Assembly (NCBI GenBank): GCA_021769965.1
Contig: JAETRU010000002.1
Coordinates: 62,001 to 126,000, forward strand
DNA: 64,000 nucleotides
Direction of reading: 5' to 3'
Origin: Eubacterium sp.
GTDB taxonomy: Bacteria > Bacillota > Clostridia > Peptostreptococcales > Anaerovoracaceae
Below the pieces are notes generated by a model that worked only from the letters and a program-made list of their open reading frames with translations, was not told the origin of the DNA and made no database searches. Of the stretch, positions 1-7,865 are shown in pieces. Each line of letters begins with the position of its first letter. Position 1 is the stretch's first letter. The translations under genes were made by a program, and so were the position numbers.

Positions 1-464
1 ACAGCGTCTTCTGCCAGATCCACTGCCGTCACCGGATCTATCTTCTTCTGGCCGGTGCCTTCTCCGGTGCCCAGATGCTTTTCTTCATAGAGGACATGAG
101 CGCCCCTTTCCAGATGAAAACTGTGGATACCGTTATGAGCGGCTTCCCCCTCGTCATCTGTATGGACGCCGCAGCCTGCGATAATAGTCACGTCGGCATC
201 CTCGCCTACATGAAAATCATTGTAGACAAGATCGCTGACATTGCCACGGGTAACGCAGGCCGGGATGAACACCTTCTCACCCTTTGTTCCTGCTTTGATG
301 TAAATATCCAGCCCGCTTCCGTCGGCTTTGCCCTCGATCAGAATATTCTCTGTAGACTGTCTGCCTGCGCAGCCGCCGTTTTCACGGATATTATACGCGC
401 CTGTGTAGCCGCCTTCGGTATACTCCGATACCGCCTTCAGTAAATCCATCGTCAGCTTATCCAT
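1..464 (-). CDS. SufB/SufD-family Fe-S cluster scaffold protein (3' part outside window)
   Basis: This reverse-strand frame starts at an ATG at 464-462 and runs off the left edge of the window, so about the first 154 residues are visible. They read as a SufB/SufD-type beta-helix protein (for example VFIPACVTRGNVSDLVYNDF, then a segment with GCGVHTDDEGEAAHNGIH). It starts two bases after the sufC stop, and its ribosome site AAAGGAG lies inside the last sufC codons, so the two are co-transcribed and probably coupled. SufB/SufD proteins form the scaffold that the SufC ATPase drives in Fe-S cluster assembly. No long N-terminal extension is present, which fits the compact SufBC-only systems of many anaerobes. 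Whether it is closer to SufB or SufD cannot be settled from the fragment. Confidence 0.8.
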   Translation of the reverse strand, partial: MDKLTMDLLKAVSEYTEGGYTGAYNIRENGGCAGRQSTENILIEGKADGSGLDIYIKAGTKGEKVFIPACVTRGNVSDLVYNDFHVGEDADVTIIAGCGVHTDDEGEAAHNGIHSFHLERGAHVLYEEKHLGTGEGTGQKKIDPVTAVDLAEDA

Positions 465-466
465 GT

Positions 467-1189
467 CTACCACTCCTTTCCAATCGGACATCCGCCGGAT
501 TTTTCGCCTTCCATCAGCTGAGGCAGGATCTCTGCTCCCGGCCCTTTGATCCTGACTTTTCCGTCTGCGATGACAGCGATCTCGTCCGCGATCTCAAGCA
601 GACGCTCCTGATGGGAAATGACCAGCAAAGCTTTATGCCTGTCCTTTTTCAGTTCCTCAAAAGCGTCAATAAGGCCGGAAAAGCTCCACAGGTCGATACC
701 CGCTTCCGGTTCGTCAAAGATCAGCACCTGACTGTTTCTCCTTGCCAGAACAGACGCGATCTCAATACGCTTGATCTCACCGCCGGACAGACTGGCGTTG
801 ACTTCACGCTCGATATAGTCCTTCGTGCAGAGGCCTACCTTTGCCATCAGTTCACAGATCTCTTCTTCCGGGATCTTTCCTCCTGCCGCAAGGTTGAGCA
901 GATCGTGAACTGTAATACCCTTAAAACGAACCGGCTGCTGGAACGCGTAGCTGATGCCCAGCTTTGCCCGCTCGGTGATGTTCTTCTCTGTAATATCTAT
1001 ATCATCTAACAAAATCGTTCCGCCGGTAGCGCCGTTGATCCCGGCGATAACCTTAGCCAAAGACGTCTTACCGCCGCCGTTAGGACCTGTGACCACAGTC
1101 AGCTTTCCGGACTCTACGGTCAGATCGATTCCTTTCAGCACCTCATCGCCGTCCTCCGGCTTCCAGCGTACCTGTTTTAATGTAAGCAT
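467..1189 (-). CDS. sufC: Fe-S cluster assembly ATPase SufC
   Basis: A 240-residue ABC ATPase of the SufC type. Walker A is GPNGGGKTS, the signature is LSGGEIKRIE, Walker B is LIFDEPEAGID, and the switch histidine is in VISHQ. The start is placed at 1189 because AGGAGG lies a few bases upstream; an in-frame ATG five codons earlier would overlap that ribosome site. SufC hydrolyses ATP in the cytoplasm to drive cluster assembly on SufB/SufD. The SufB/SufD-like gene follows two bases after the stop. No sufS or sufU is seen in the visible part, so sulfur delivery genes would have to be elsewhere or beyond the left edge. Confidence 0.93.
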   Translation of the reverse strand: MLTLKQVRWKPEDGDEVLKGIDLTVESGKLTVVTGPNGGGKTSLAKVIAGINGATGGTILLDDIDITEKNITERAKLGISYAFQQPVRFKGITVHDLLNLAAGGKIPEEEICELMAKVGLCTKDYIEREVNASLSGGEIKRIEIASVLARRNSQVLIFDEPEAGIDLWSFSGLIDAFEELKKDRHKALLVISHQERLLEIADEIAVIADGKVRIKGPGAEILPQLMEGEKSGGCPIGKEW

Positions 1190-1235
1190 AAAATCCTCCT
1201 GCATTTTGATTGTGTATGATTTTGATCTACCTTTA

Positions 1236-1241
1236 TATATA
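1236..1241 (-). promoter_or_regulatory. Probable -10 box of sufC operon
   Basis: On the minus strand TGG precedes TATATA about 46 bases upstream of the sufC start, resembling an extended -10. No good -35 was found, so support is modest. Confidence 0.35.
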
Positions 1242-1269
1242 CCATTTTTTAAAGGTTTAAAACGTCAAA

Positions 1270-1310
1270 GAAGAAAAAGAGAGCAGGCGGACGTGCAGCT
1301 TGCCTGCTCT
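1270..1310 (-). terminator. Intrinsic terminator of the DEAD-box helicase gene
   Basis: AGAGCAGGC (1280-1288) pairs with GCCTGCTCT (1302-1310), and on the minus strand the stem is followed by CTTTTTCTTC. It sits just past the helicase stop. Confidence 0.8.
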
Positions 1311-1320
1311 GATAATGAAC

Positions 1321-2844
1321 TTATTTTTTTCTGCCCTTCTTTTTTGATTTTCTGGGCTTCACGCCGTGGGCCTTTGCCTTGTGAGAATCGCCGCGGCGGA
1401 CACCCTTTGATGACCGGGACGATCTGGAAGGCTCTGGCGGGCGCGGGTCTTTCGGCGTCTTTGCGTCTTTCGGCGTTTTCGGCTTCTTCTGCCGGGACGC
1501 GCCTCCTGTGATCTCGCGGCTGGCCTCGGGTTCTATCTCTCCCAGGCTCTGACGCAGAAAAGCCGCGGCGACTTCCAGCGGATCCCACCCGTCATCCACG
1601 CATCGCTTATATACGATCTTCATGTATGGGATCAGATCCCTGTCTTTGCAGTAGTCCATGGCATCGTTGACACTGCGGTAAGCTTTGACAGTCATAGCGC
1701 TGCCTGCCGACGGGAGCTCTTTTTCACGGATACGGGCATGGCAGTAGTCTTCCAGCGACGTGATCTTGTAACGCTCGCAGCTGGTGATCAGGGAGACGGC
1801 CTTACCCCGCTTGCCCGCGCGGCCGGTCCTGCCGATGCGGTGAACGTAGTACTCCATATCCTGCGGCATATCGTAGTTAAAGACCATATCCACATCGTCC
1901 ACGTCGATGCCGCGGGCAGCAACATCGGTAGCCAGCAGCAGCTCCAGGCTTCCGCTGCGGAAAAGACTCATGACCCGGTCACGCTGATGCTGGGACAGGT
2001 CGCCGTGAAGCGCCTCGGCGGAATACCCCTTCGATTTCAGCAGCAGGGTCAGCTGATCGACCTTTCTCTTTGTATTGCAGAAGATCAAAGCGCGTCTGGG
2101 CGACATGTAATCCAGCAGACGGCAGAGTGAAGTATCTTTCTCCCGGCCTTTAACAACATAGTAGAACTGCTTCACCAGCGGAATCGTAAGTTCCTCCTGG
2201 CCGGCCTGGATCAGCTTGGCCTGTCTCTGGTACAGGCGGGCGATCTCCAGGATCTCCTCTGGCATGGTTGCGGAAAACAGAGCTGTCTGCCGGTCTTCGG
2301 GCAGGGATTTGCAGATCGTCTCGATATCCTCACGGAATCCCATGTTCAGCATTTCGTCAGCCTCGTCCAGAACCAGCATTTTCAGGCCGTCAAACCGGAG
2401 GGTTCCCCGGCGCATGTGGTCCATGACGCGGCCCGGCGTGCCGACAACGATGGAAACATGTTTCTTCAGGATATAGAACTGCTTGCCGATATCCTGTCCG
2501 CCGTAGATAGCCGCGATCCGGATATCCGGTATGTTCTTTGACATCTTTTTCAATTCCTCAGCGGCCTGTATGGCCAGTTCTCTGGTAGGACAGAGCACCA
2601 GCCCCGAAACGGTGTCAGATTTAGAACCGCTGCCTCTGCCGCGCCGGTTCTCGGCGATGGTCTGGATCATGGGGATGCCGAAGGCAGCCGTTTTTCCGGT
2701 TCCGGTCTGAGCCTGACCGATGATATCTTTACCGATCAGAAGATCCGGGATGGCGAGCTCCTGTATCGGGGTCATAGTCTGAAAACCCATATCCGTCAGA
2801 GCCGCCAGTATTCTATCGTCAATTTTCGTTTCTGAATAATTCAT
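1321..2844 (-). CDS. DEAD-box ATP-dependent RNA helicase
   Basis: 507 residues. The order of motifs is that of a DEAD-box helicase: Q-motif region (GFQTMTPIQ), Walker A AQTGTGKT, PTREL, TPGR, DEAD, SAT, then in the second lobe RGID and HRIGRTGRAG. A C-terminal tail of about 70 residues is rich in Lys, Arg, Pro and Ser and ends in a basic cluster, a common RNA-binding extension. The family unwinds RNA duplexes in ribosome assembly and mRNA decay (CshA/DeaD types). A short region after the helicase lobes may correspond to a DbpA-type RNA-binding module, but I could not confirm it. It is a single-gene unit with its own promoter and terminator, and a 62-bp tandem repeat array lies directly upstream. 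Confidence 0.93.
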   Translation of the reverse strand: MNYSETKIDDRILAALTDMGFQTMTPIQELAIPDLLIGKDIIGQAQTGTGKTAAFGIPMIQTIAENRRGRGSGSKSDTVSGLVLCPTRELAIQAAEELKKMSKNIPDIRIAAIYGGQDIGKQFYILKKHVSIVVGTPGRVMDHMRRGTLRFDGLKMLVLDEADEMLNMGFREDIETICKSLPEDRQTALFSATMPEEILEIARLYQRQAKLIQAGQEELTIPLVKQFYYVVKGREKDTSLCRLLDYMSPRRALIFCNTKRKVDQLTLLLKSKGYSAEALHGDLSQHQRDRVMSLFRSGSLELLLATDVAARGIDVDDVDMVFNYDMPQDMEYYVHRIGRTGRAGKRGKAVSLITSCERYKITSLEDYCHARIREKELPSAGSAMTVKAYRSVNDAMDYCKDRDLIPYMKIVYKRCVDDGWDPLEVAAAFLRQSLGEIEPEASREITGGASRQKKPKTPKDAKTPKDPRPPEPSRSSRSSKGVRRGDSHKAKAHGVKPRKSKKKGRKK

Positions 2845-2876
2845 TCTCTTCTCACTTTCTATTTTGGTAACAGTAT

Positions 2877-2882
2877 ATTATA
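2877..2882 (-). promoter_or_regulatory. Extended -10 of the helicase promoter
   Basis: Minus-strand TGGTATAAT about 33 bases upstream of the helicase start. The -35 is poor, as expected for an extended -10 promoter. The tandem repeat array begins about 60 bases further upstream. Confidence 0.55.
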
Positions 2883-2940
2883 CCATGACGGGACCTCTTA
2901 GAAAACAAGAAAAATCGTGAAACATAAAGGCAGGACTCCG

Positions 2941-3209
2941 AATCTGCCGAACTCTGCCCGCAAAGTTCGGCAATTCGTTCGGCACCCGCGCAAGTTATCC
3001 TGAATCTGCAGAACTCTGTCCGCGAAGTTCGGCAATTCGTTCGGCACCTGCGCAAGTTATCCTAAATCTGCCGAACTCTGCCCATGAAGTTCGGCAATCC
3101 GTTCGGCACCTGTGCAAGTTATCCTAAATCTGCCGAACTCTGCCCGTGAAGTTCGGCAATTCGTTCGGCGCCTGCGCAAGAAATCCTGAATCTGCCGAAC
3201 TCTGCCCTG
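2941..3209. repeat. 62-bp tandem repeat array, about 4.3 copies
   Basis: Units begin with AATCTGC at 2941, 3003, 3065, 3127 and 3189, an exact 62-bp period, and the last copy is cut after about 20 bases. In most units TGCCGAACT pairs with AGTTCGGCA (2945-2953 with 2964-2972 in unit 1), followed by a second GTTCGGCA. The period is not a multiple of three and no ribosome site or coding frame follows it, so I treat it as non-coding. It fills the gap between the helicase promoter and the PepSY gene terminator. There are no unique spacers, so it is not a CRISPR array. Confidence 0.9.
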
Positions 3210-3232
3210 ACAGTCAGCAACGGCGTCAGCAT

Positions 3233-3261
3233 AAAAACGAACTGCCGCATATATCGGCAGT
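3233..3261 (-). terminator. Terminator of the PepSY protein gene
   Basis: ACTGCCG (3241-3247) pairs with CGGCAGT (3255-3261). On the minus strand the stem is followed by TCGTTTTTAT. On the plus strand a T-run also follows after a few bases, so it may act in both directions. Confidence 0.65.
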
Positions 3262-3320
3262 CCGCTCTGTTTTTATCTCATATTAACATATCTGTTCTCA
3301 CGAGGAAGACCTATCCTCTG

Positions 3321-3857
3321 TTATATTCTGTCTTTTTCGTATTCAATCAGTCTGCCGCTTTTGGTGAACTCGAAATCATACTCATAGCCGTTCTTATAGG
3401 CTTCTGCCTCGTAGACGTATCTTCCGTCATCTCTGGTCAGCTTCACGTAGATGATGGTCGCCCCCGGCACCTTCTTCAGGATCTTTTCCTTAATAGTATC
3501 CTTGCTCACCGCGCCCACTTTGGAAGCGGAGTATCTGGACCCCTCATAATCCCTATCAGAATCTTTCACTTTTCCGGTCTTCGCATTGATCTCGATAGAA
3601 TATACGTAGCTGCCCTTTACGGCTTTTCCTTCATAGACCTTCTGTCCGTCATCGGTAGTCAGGTGGAGATACTTTACACTGGTCAGCTCCGGAAATTCAT
3701 CCAGAAAAATGCTCTTCGCCTTTGACCAGCTGATGTACTTGCTTGCTGCAGCCGCTTCAGCATCCGGTCCTGCGGATACAACTGCCAGGGATGATACTAC
3801 CAGCGCTATAGCCAGTAATGCGGTTACACTGAATCTTTTCAATCTGTTATTTAACAT
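3321..3857 (-). CDS. Secreted protein with two PepSY domains
   Basis: 178 residues. The N-terminus is a signal peptide: basic MLNNRLKRF, a hydrophobic stretch to about residue 28, and an AEAAAAS region that could be the cleavage site. Two similar domains of about 70 residues follow, each with the PepSY pattern (DDGQKVYEGKAVKGSYVYSIEINAKTGKV and DDGRYVYEAEAYKNGYEYDFEF in broken form). PepSY domains occur in secreted proteins and are linked to protease inhibition or regulation in the envelope; the partner here is unknown. The gene is alone with its own terminator. A good ribosome site (AGGAGG) precedes the start. Confidence 0.85.
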   Translation of the reverse strand: MLNNRLKRFSVTALLAIALVVSSLAVVSAGPDAEAAAASKYISWSKAKSIFLDEFPELTSVKYLHLTTDDGQKVYEGKAVKGSYVYSIEINAKTGKVKDSDRDYEGSRYSASKVGAVSKDTIKEKILKKVPGATIIYVKLTRDDGRYVYEAEAYKNGYEYDFEFTKSGRLIEYEKDRI

Positions 3858-4042
3858 AATTTGTTTCCTCCTTTGATCTCTGTTTCTTTGAGTATGGCCT
3901 TATAATAAAGGAGAAAAATGAAAATAAAATGAAAAAGCCAAAGATTTTATGAAATTTATTTTGGATTCTTGCAGCACTGTCCGAATTTCACGATTTTTTC
4001 CGGCCTATATCATGGCGCTCCTGCTGCATCAGCATACCGATT

Positions 4043-4681
4043 TCACTGCAGCGTTCCCATAGACACATGAATTTCCTGTCCGCCGACCGCCGCCTCAATG
4101 GCTGCAAGAAGTCCCTTGGCAATATCAGCAAGTTCCATGGACGGCGTATCAGGTCGTTCCGTCACCTGTTCAGGAATATATGGCACATGGATAAAACCAG
4201 CCTTCATCTGAGGATAAAACCTGTCCGCTAAATACAGCGCCTCATACAGCAGGGTATTGCAGACATAGCTCCCCGCAGAATAGGACAACTCCGCTTTAAC
4301 GCCAGCAGCTCCAATCCGCTCAACCATAGCCTTCACCGGCAAAGTAGAAAAGTAAGCATTCGCTCCGTCTTCTCTAATGGGCACATCAACAGGCTGCTTT
4401 CCATCGTTGTCAGCAATCCGCGCGTCAATCAGATTAATTCCGATTCGTTCTACGTGAATCGTGTCAATACCTCCCGCCTGCCCGACACACAGTACCATGT
4501 CTGGGCGATGCAGTTTTACTTCCTCTGCCAAAACCTCTCTGCCCCGGTCAAAGACCACCGGAACTTGTTTTTTAATGATCTGCGCGCCTGCGATCTCATC
4601 GGGCAGAAGCCGCACCGCTTCCCACGAAGGATTCATCACTTCTCCATCAAAAGGATCAAAACCTGTTACTAATAATTTCAT
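4043..4681 (-). CDS. pcp: Pyroglutamyl-peptidase I (pyrrolidone-carboxylate peptidase)
   Basis: 212 residues, the normal length for the family. The N-terminal signature KLLVTGFDPFDGEVMNPSW is clear. The catalytic triad is visible as Glu in HVERIGIN, Cys in SAGSYVCN and His in GFIHVPY. The enzyme removes N-terminal pyroglutamate from peptides in the cytoplasm, consistent with an organism living on peptides. It is a single-gene unit upstream of which lies a perfect 15-bp inverted repeat that overlaps the expected -35 position. Confidence 0.95.
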   Translation of the reverse strand: MKLLVTGFDPFDGEVMNPSWEAVRLLPDEIAGAQIIKKQVPVVFDRGREVLAEEVKLHRPDMVLCVGQAGGIDTIHVERIGINLIDARIADNDGKQPVDVPIREDGANAYFSTLPVKAMVERIGAAGVKAELSYSAGSYVCNTLLYEALYLADRFYPQMKAGFIHVPYIPEQVTERPDTPSMELADIAKGLLAAIEAAVGGQEIHVSMGTLQ

Positions 4682-4751
4682 CTGTTATGCCTCCTCATTT
4701 TGCCAGACATGTTTCTTCCGTCAGGAAAGACAGAAAGTACACTTTTTCTAT

Positions 4752-4815
4752 ATTATAACTAAAAATATTCAAAAATAAAAAGTTTTTACTTGGATTAAGC
4801 AAAAACTTTTTATTT
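4752..4815 (-). promoter_or_regulatory. pcp promoter with a perfect 15-bp inverted repeat
   Basis: A minus-strand TATAAT lies at 4752-4757. AAATAAAAAGTTTTT (4773-4787) and AAAAACTTTTTATTT (4801-4815) are perfect reverse complements separated by 13 bases. The left arm covers the -35 position. It could be an operator, or an AT-only hairpin ending metK transcription. Confidence 0.5.
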
Positions 4816-4874
4816 CATAGAAGTTTTTTGGTTTAAATATCTCCGGCAGGCCCGACAGGCCAAATACCGTTTTA

Positions 4875-6065
4875 CTATTTTACATAAGCCTTAAGCTCGT
4901 CGACCTTGTCCAGGTGCTCCCAAGGCAGATCCACGTCTTTTCTGCCGAAATGGCCGTAAGCCGCTGTCTGTCTGTAGATCGGTCTTCTCAGATCAAGATC
5001 GCGGATGATAGCCGCCGGACGCAGATCGAAGTGCTTGTCGACGATGTCAGCGATCTCCTGATCATCCAGTCTGCCTGTACCGAAGGTGTCTACCATGATG
5101 GATACCGGTTTTGCCACGCCGATGGCATACGCCAGCTGGATCTCGCACTTATCCGCGAGTCCCGCGGCGACCACGTTCTTTGCCGCATATCTCGCGGCAT
5201 AGCTTGCGGACCGGTCAACCTTTGTTGGGTCTTTACCGGAGAATGCACCGCCGCCGTGACGGGCATAGCCGCCGTAGGTGTCTACGATGATCTTTCTTCC
5301 GGTCAGTCCAGAATCTCCGTGCGGTCCGCCGATGACAAAGCGGCCCGTAGGGTTAACATAATATTTCGTCTCGTCATCCAGCAGTTCTGCAGGGATGACC
5401 GGCTTGATCACATGTTCTATCAGGTCGCGTCTGATCTGCTCCTGGGTTGCGTCAGGATCATGCTGTGTGGAGACCAGAACGGTATCCACCCGTTTTACCT
5501 TATCGCCGTCGTACTCAACGGTGACCTGAGTCTTGCCGTCGGGACGCAGATATTTTAATGTGCCGTCCTTGCGTACTTTGGTCAGCTGCAGCGCCAGCTC
5601 GTGGGCCAGCTGGATCGGCATCGGCATATACTGCTCCGTCTCGTTGCAGGCGTAGCCGAACATGATGCCCTGATCTCCCGCGCCGATGGTATCGATCTGA
5701 TCGTCCTGCTGATTCAGCGCGCCTTCCTTGTATTCCAGCGCTTTGTCAACGCCCATAGCGATATCGCCGGACTGCTCATCGATTGCGGTCAGAACGGCGC
5801 AGGTGCTTCCGTCAAAGCCGTATTTGCCCCTGTCATAGCCGATGTCTAAAATCACGTCTCTGACGATCTTAGGAATGTCTATGTAGCACTTGGTGCTGAT
5901 CTCGCCCATGACCATGGCATAACCGGTAGTGGTCGTAGTCTCACAGGCAACCCTTCCATACGGGTCTTTTTCCATGATGGCATCCAGAATGGCGTCAGAT
6001 ATCTGATCGCACATTTTATCAGGATGGCCCTCTGTTACTGATTCTGATGTAAATAACTTTTTCAT
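4875..6065 (-). CDS. metK: S-adenosylmethionine synthase
   Basis: 396 residues. It makes S-adenosylmethionine from methionine and ATP. Family landmarks include the N-terminal [41 protein letters not shown] and [17 protein letters not shown]. The start is set at 6065, preceded by GGAGGAGGAG; an upstream in-frame ATG at 6104 would lie ahead of that ribosome site and almost at the leader terminator. It is preceded by a SAM-I riboswitch and transcriptional terminator, so its product represses its own gene. SAM is also needed by KamA, encoded in the same window. Confidence 0.97.
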   Translation of the reverse strand: MKKLFTSESVTEGHPDKMCDQISDAILDAIMEKDPYGRVACETTTTTGYAMVMGEISTKCYIDIPKIVRDVILDIGYDRGKYGFDGSTCAVLTAIDEQSGDIAMGVDKALEYKEGALNQQDDQIDTIGAGDQGIMFGYACNETEQYMPMPIQLAHELALQLTKVRKDGTLKYLRPDGKTQVTVEYDGDKVKRVDTVLVSTQHDPDATQEQIRRDLIEHVIKPVIPAELLDDETKYYVNPTGRFVIGGPHGDSGLTGRKIIVDTYGGYARHGGGAFSGKDPTKVDRSASYAARYAAKNVVAAGLADKCEIQLAYAIGVAKPVSIMVDTFGTGRLDDQEIADIVDKHFDLRPAAIIRDLDLRRPIYRQTAAYGHFGRKDVDLPWEHLDKVDELKAYVK

Positions 6066-6106
6066 CGAATTCTCCTCCTCCTTAACTTTTCCCTTCCTTA
6101 TCAATC

Positions 6107-6137
6107 AAAAAACCTTCTCTCACCAAGAAAGAGAAGG
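6107..6137 (-). terminator. Riboswitch-controlled terminator in metK leader
   Basis: On the minus strand CCTTCTCT and AGAGAAGG (6130-6137 with 6113-6120) form the stem, followed by TTTTTT. It is the expression platform of the SAM-I riboswitch, about 40 bases before the metK start. Confidence 0.9.
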
Positions 6138-6148
6138 CATGATGCAGT

Positions 6149-6292
6149 CTTATCATTCCTCATCTTTCAGAACAAGATAATTCTGTAGGATTTAGCACCT
6201 TTTCTGCCGCCGCTCACATACGATCGATATGCTGGCAGGCACACAGGTTGCCGGGCTTCACAGGGCCTATTCCCTCAGCCGCTCTTGATAAG
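6149..6292 (-). ncRNA. SAM-I (S-box) riboswitch
   Basis: The minus-strand leader shows the conserved S-box core: CTTATCAAGAG then GCGGCTGAGGGA, GGCCC, TGAAGCCCGGCAACC, later GGTGCTAAATCC and CTGAAAGATGAG. The closing helix P1 pairs CTTATCA (6286-6292) with TGATAAG (6149-6155). Binding of SAM favours the downstream terminator and switches metK off. Confidence 0.95.
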
Positions 6293-6311
6293 GATTTCTT
6301 TTATCTATTAA

Positions 6312-6339
6312 ATTATACTCTCTTAAAAAACTTTGTCAA
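6312..6339 (-). promoter_or_regulatory. metK promoter
   Basis: Minus-strand TTGACA (6334-6339), 16-base spacer, TATAAT (6312-6317), a full consensus in both boxes. It lies just upstream of the riboswitch. Confidence 0.9.
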
Positions 6340-6405
6340 TGGGATATTGTAATTTTGCAGAAATAGGATATACTTATTTTAATAACAAAAATATGAGGTG
6401 GCAAT

Positions 6406-7590
6406 TTGAACAGAAACAATTTTACCGTTTTGCGCGGCGGTCTTCTCGATTCCGCCGACACCAGCGAAAAAGTCTTTGAATCAGCTTACGTGACCAATAC
6501 CCGTCTCATGGGCGTGGTCTGCATGTACATACACTTCCGTCTGCCGGACAATCCGACCCTGCGCGACCTGCACCAGTTTTTCTATCTGGACGCGGAGGAA
6601 TACGGGTTTGAAACATACAAAAGTATTCTGGGTAACGATATGGACGCCGTGCGCGATGCGGAGAATACCCTTGCCTCTGGGCTGGGCGGTCAGAAAGTCG
6701 AAATTACCCTCCGCGAGGCCATGTATCTGCTGCAGAGATATGTCCGCTTCAATCAGCAGTCAAAGATTCCTCTGCCGGAGGACGTCCGGGAATATCGTTT
6801 TCTTCTCGATCAGGACGTGTCTATGAGCCAGCCGGAACAGTATATCCTCATGCGCAAACTGTGCGCCGAGATCCACTCCCACCGGGAGCTGATCAACTAC
6901 TTCCTGATGCGCATCATCGGCAGAGATTTCTCCGCCGCCTCCTTTCTTGCATGCAGCGGCCTTAAGCTGGACCAGTTTCCGGAATTCAGCGCCGGCACCC
7001 TCTGTAAGAACAACATCGAACCGGGCGACGCGCCGGACACCTACATCTGCAAATCTCTGATAGAATCTGGCAGCGCGTATCACATCATCGTGAGTGAGAT
7101 CCGGGTCTCGTCCAATCAGATAAGCAGCTTTGAACGGATCAGCAGTTTCAAAGTGTCTCCGGCAGAGGCATCCATGATGCTGGCCCGATCGGAATTCGTC
7201 ACGGTATTTGAAATGCTGGATCCTCCCGAAGCTTTTTCAAAGGATGCCACAAGGCGGACCAAAAGCGCCATGGTCAATACCCATGAGAGCGGTACCCTCT
7301 ACATGATGTTTCATCCCAACAACAGCCACGTGGACAAATGGGAATACCGGCTCAACGACGATGTCCAGGGCATGTATTTCGTTTCCATGGTGGGCCAGCT
7401 GATCGCAGCCGCCTACCGGCTGGATGATATCAGGGCCCTTGAGCAGGACCTGAGCCAATCACCTTTCGCAAGAAGACTGATACCTACTTCCAAATTTGAA
7501 TTTCAGGAGCCTGTCCTCTATGAATTCATTCACAGCGGCTTTGACGATTTCGACGACTTTGTGGAAGCAGTCCAGCGCGGAAGCGAATAA
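6406..7590 (+). CDS. Conserved-looking protein of unknown function
   Basis: 394 residues, divergent from metK. The start is a TTG at 6406 with GAGGTGG five bases upstream; no in-frame ATG lies near. There is no signal peptide or membrane segment, and composition is that of a soluble cytoplasmic protein with roughly 150 mostly helical N-terminal residues and a mixed C-terminal part. I do not recognise any domain or catalytic motif. Codon use matches its neighbours, and the frame is long and uninterrupted, so it is a real gene. It has no operon partner; a weak hairpin (CGCAGAA/TTCTGCG) follows the stop. Confidence 0.8.
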   Translation: MNRNNFTVLRGGLLDSADTSEKVFESAYVTNTRLMGVVCMYIHFRLPDNPTLRDLHQFFYLDAEEYGFETYKSILGNDMDAVRDAENTLASGLGGQKVEITLREAMYLLQRYVRFNQQSKIPLPEDVREYRFLLDQDVSMSQPEQYILMRKLCAEIHSHRELINYFLMRIIGRDFSAASFLACSGLKLDQFPEFSAGTLCKNNIEPGDAPDTYICKSLIESGSAYHIIVSEIRVSSNQISSFERISSFKVSPAEASMMLARSEFVTVFEMLDPPEAFSKDATRRTKSAMVNTHESGTLYMMFHPNNSHVDKWEYRLNDDVQGMYFVSMVGQLIAAAYRLDDIRALEQDLSQSPFARRLIPTSKFEFQEPVLYEFIHSGFDDFDDFVEAVQRGSE

Positions 7591-7717
7591 CGCGTCCGGC
7601 CGCCGCAGAAAAACAGTTCTGCGTATACGTTCAGATGTTTTATGTCAATCTTTGTTCGTCTGTTCGCAAACGGTTTTCAACAATGGATAAGTCCCTTATT
7701 TTAAGCGGTTTCTTAAG

Positions 7718-7850
7718 TTTTCCACATGGAAAACCAAGATTGTATACAATTCTATTCACATATCCATGTGGATAACTTGAACTCGTATAACCATTGGAAA
7801 TTCAGCACTATTTAACCTCCCTTCCAATTGTCAAGAGCAAGTTATCCACA
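7718..7850. other. Intergenic cluster of DnaA-box-like 9-mers
   Basis: TTTTCCACA at 7718-7726, CTATTCACA at 7752-7760, TGTGGATAA at 7767-7775 and TTATCCACA at 7842-7850. Two are perfect matches to TTATNCACA (one on each strand) and two have one mismatch. All lie in an AT-rich 275-bp gap. Gene orientation around it does not suit a replication origin, so a DnaA titration or regulatory site is more likely, if functional. Confidence 0.5.
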
Positions 7851-7865
7851 TTTTTTCTTTGTTCT

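Noticed and set aside
2852-3055. Reverse-strand open frame with Cys/Arg-rich repeats
   Set aside because: It only reads through the 62-bp non-coding repeat, whose period is not a multiple of three, and covers the helicase promoter.
2941-3209. CRISPR array
   Set aside because: The repeats are contiguous with no unique spacers, and no cas gene is nearby.
7591-7865. Chromosomal origin of replication
   Set aside because: Genes to the right run mostly on the minus strand, opposite to what a nearby origin would favour, and dnaA, dnaN and similar genes are not present.
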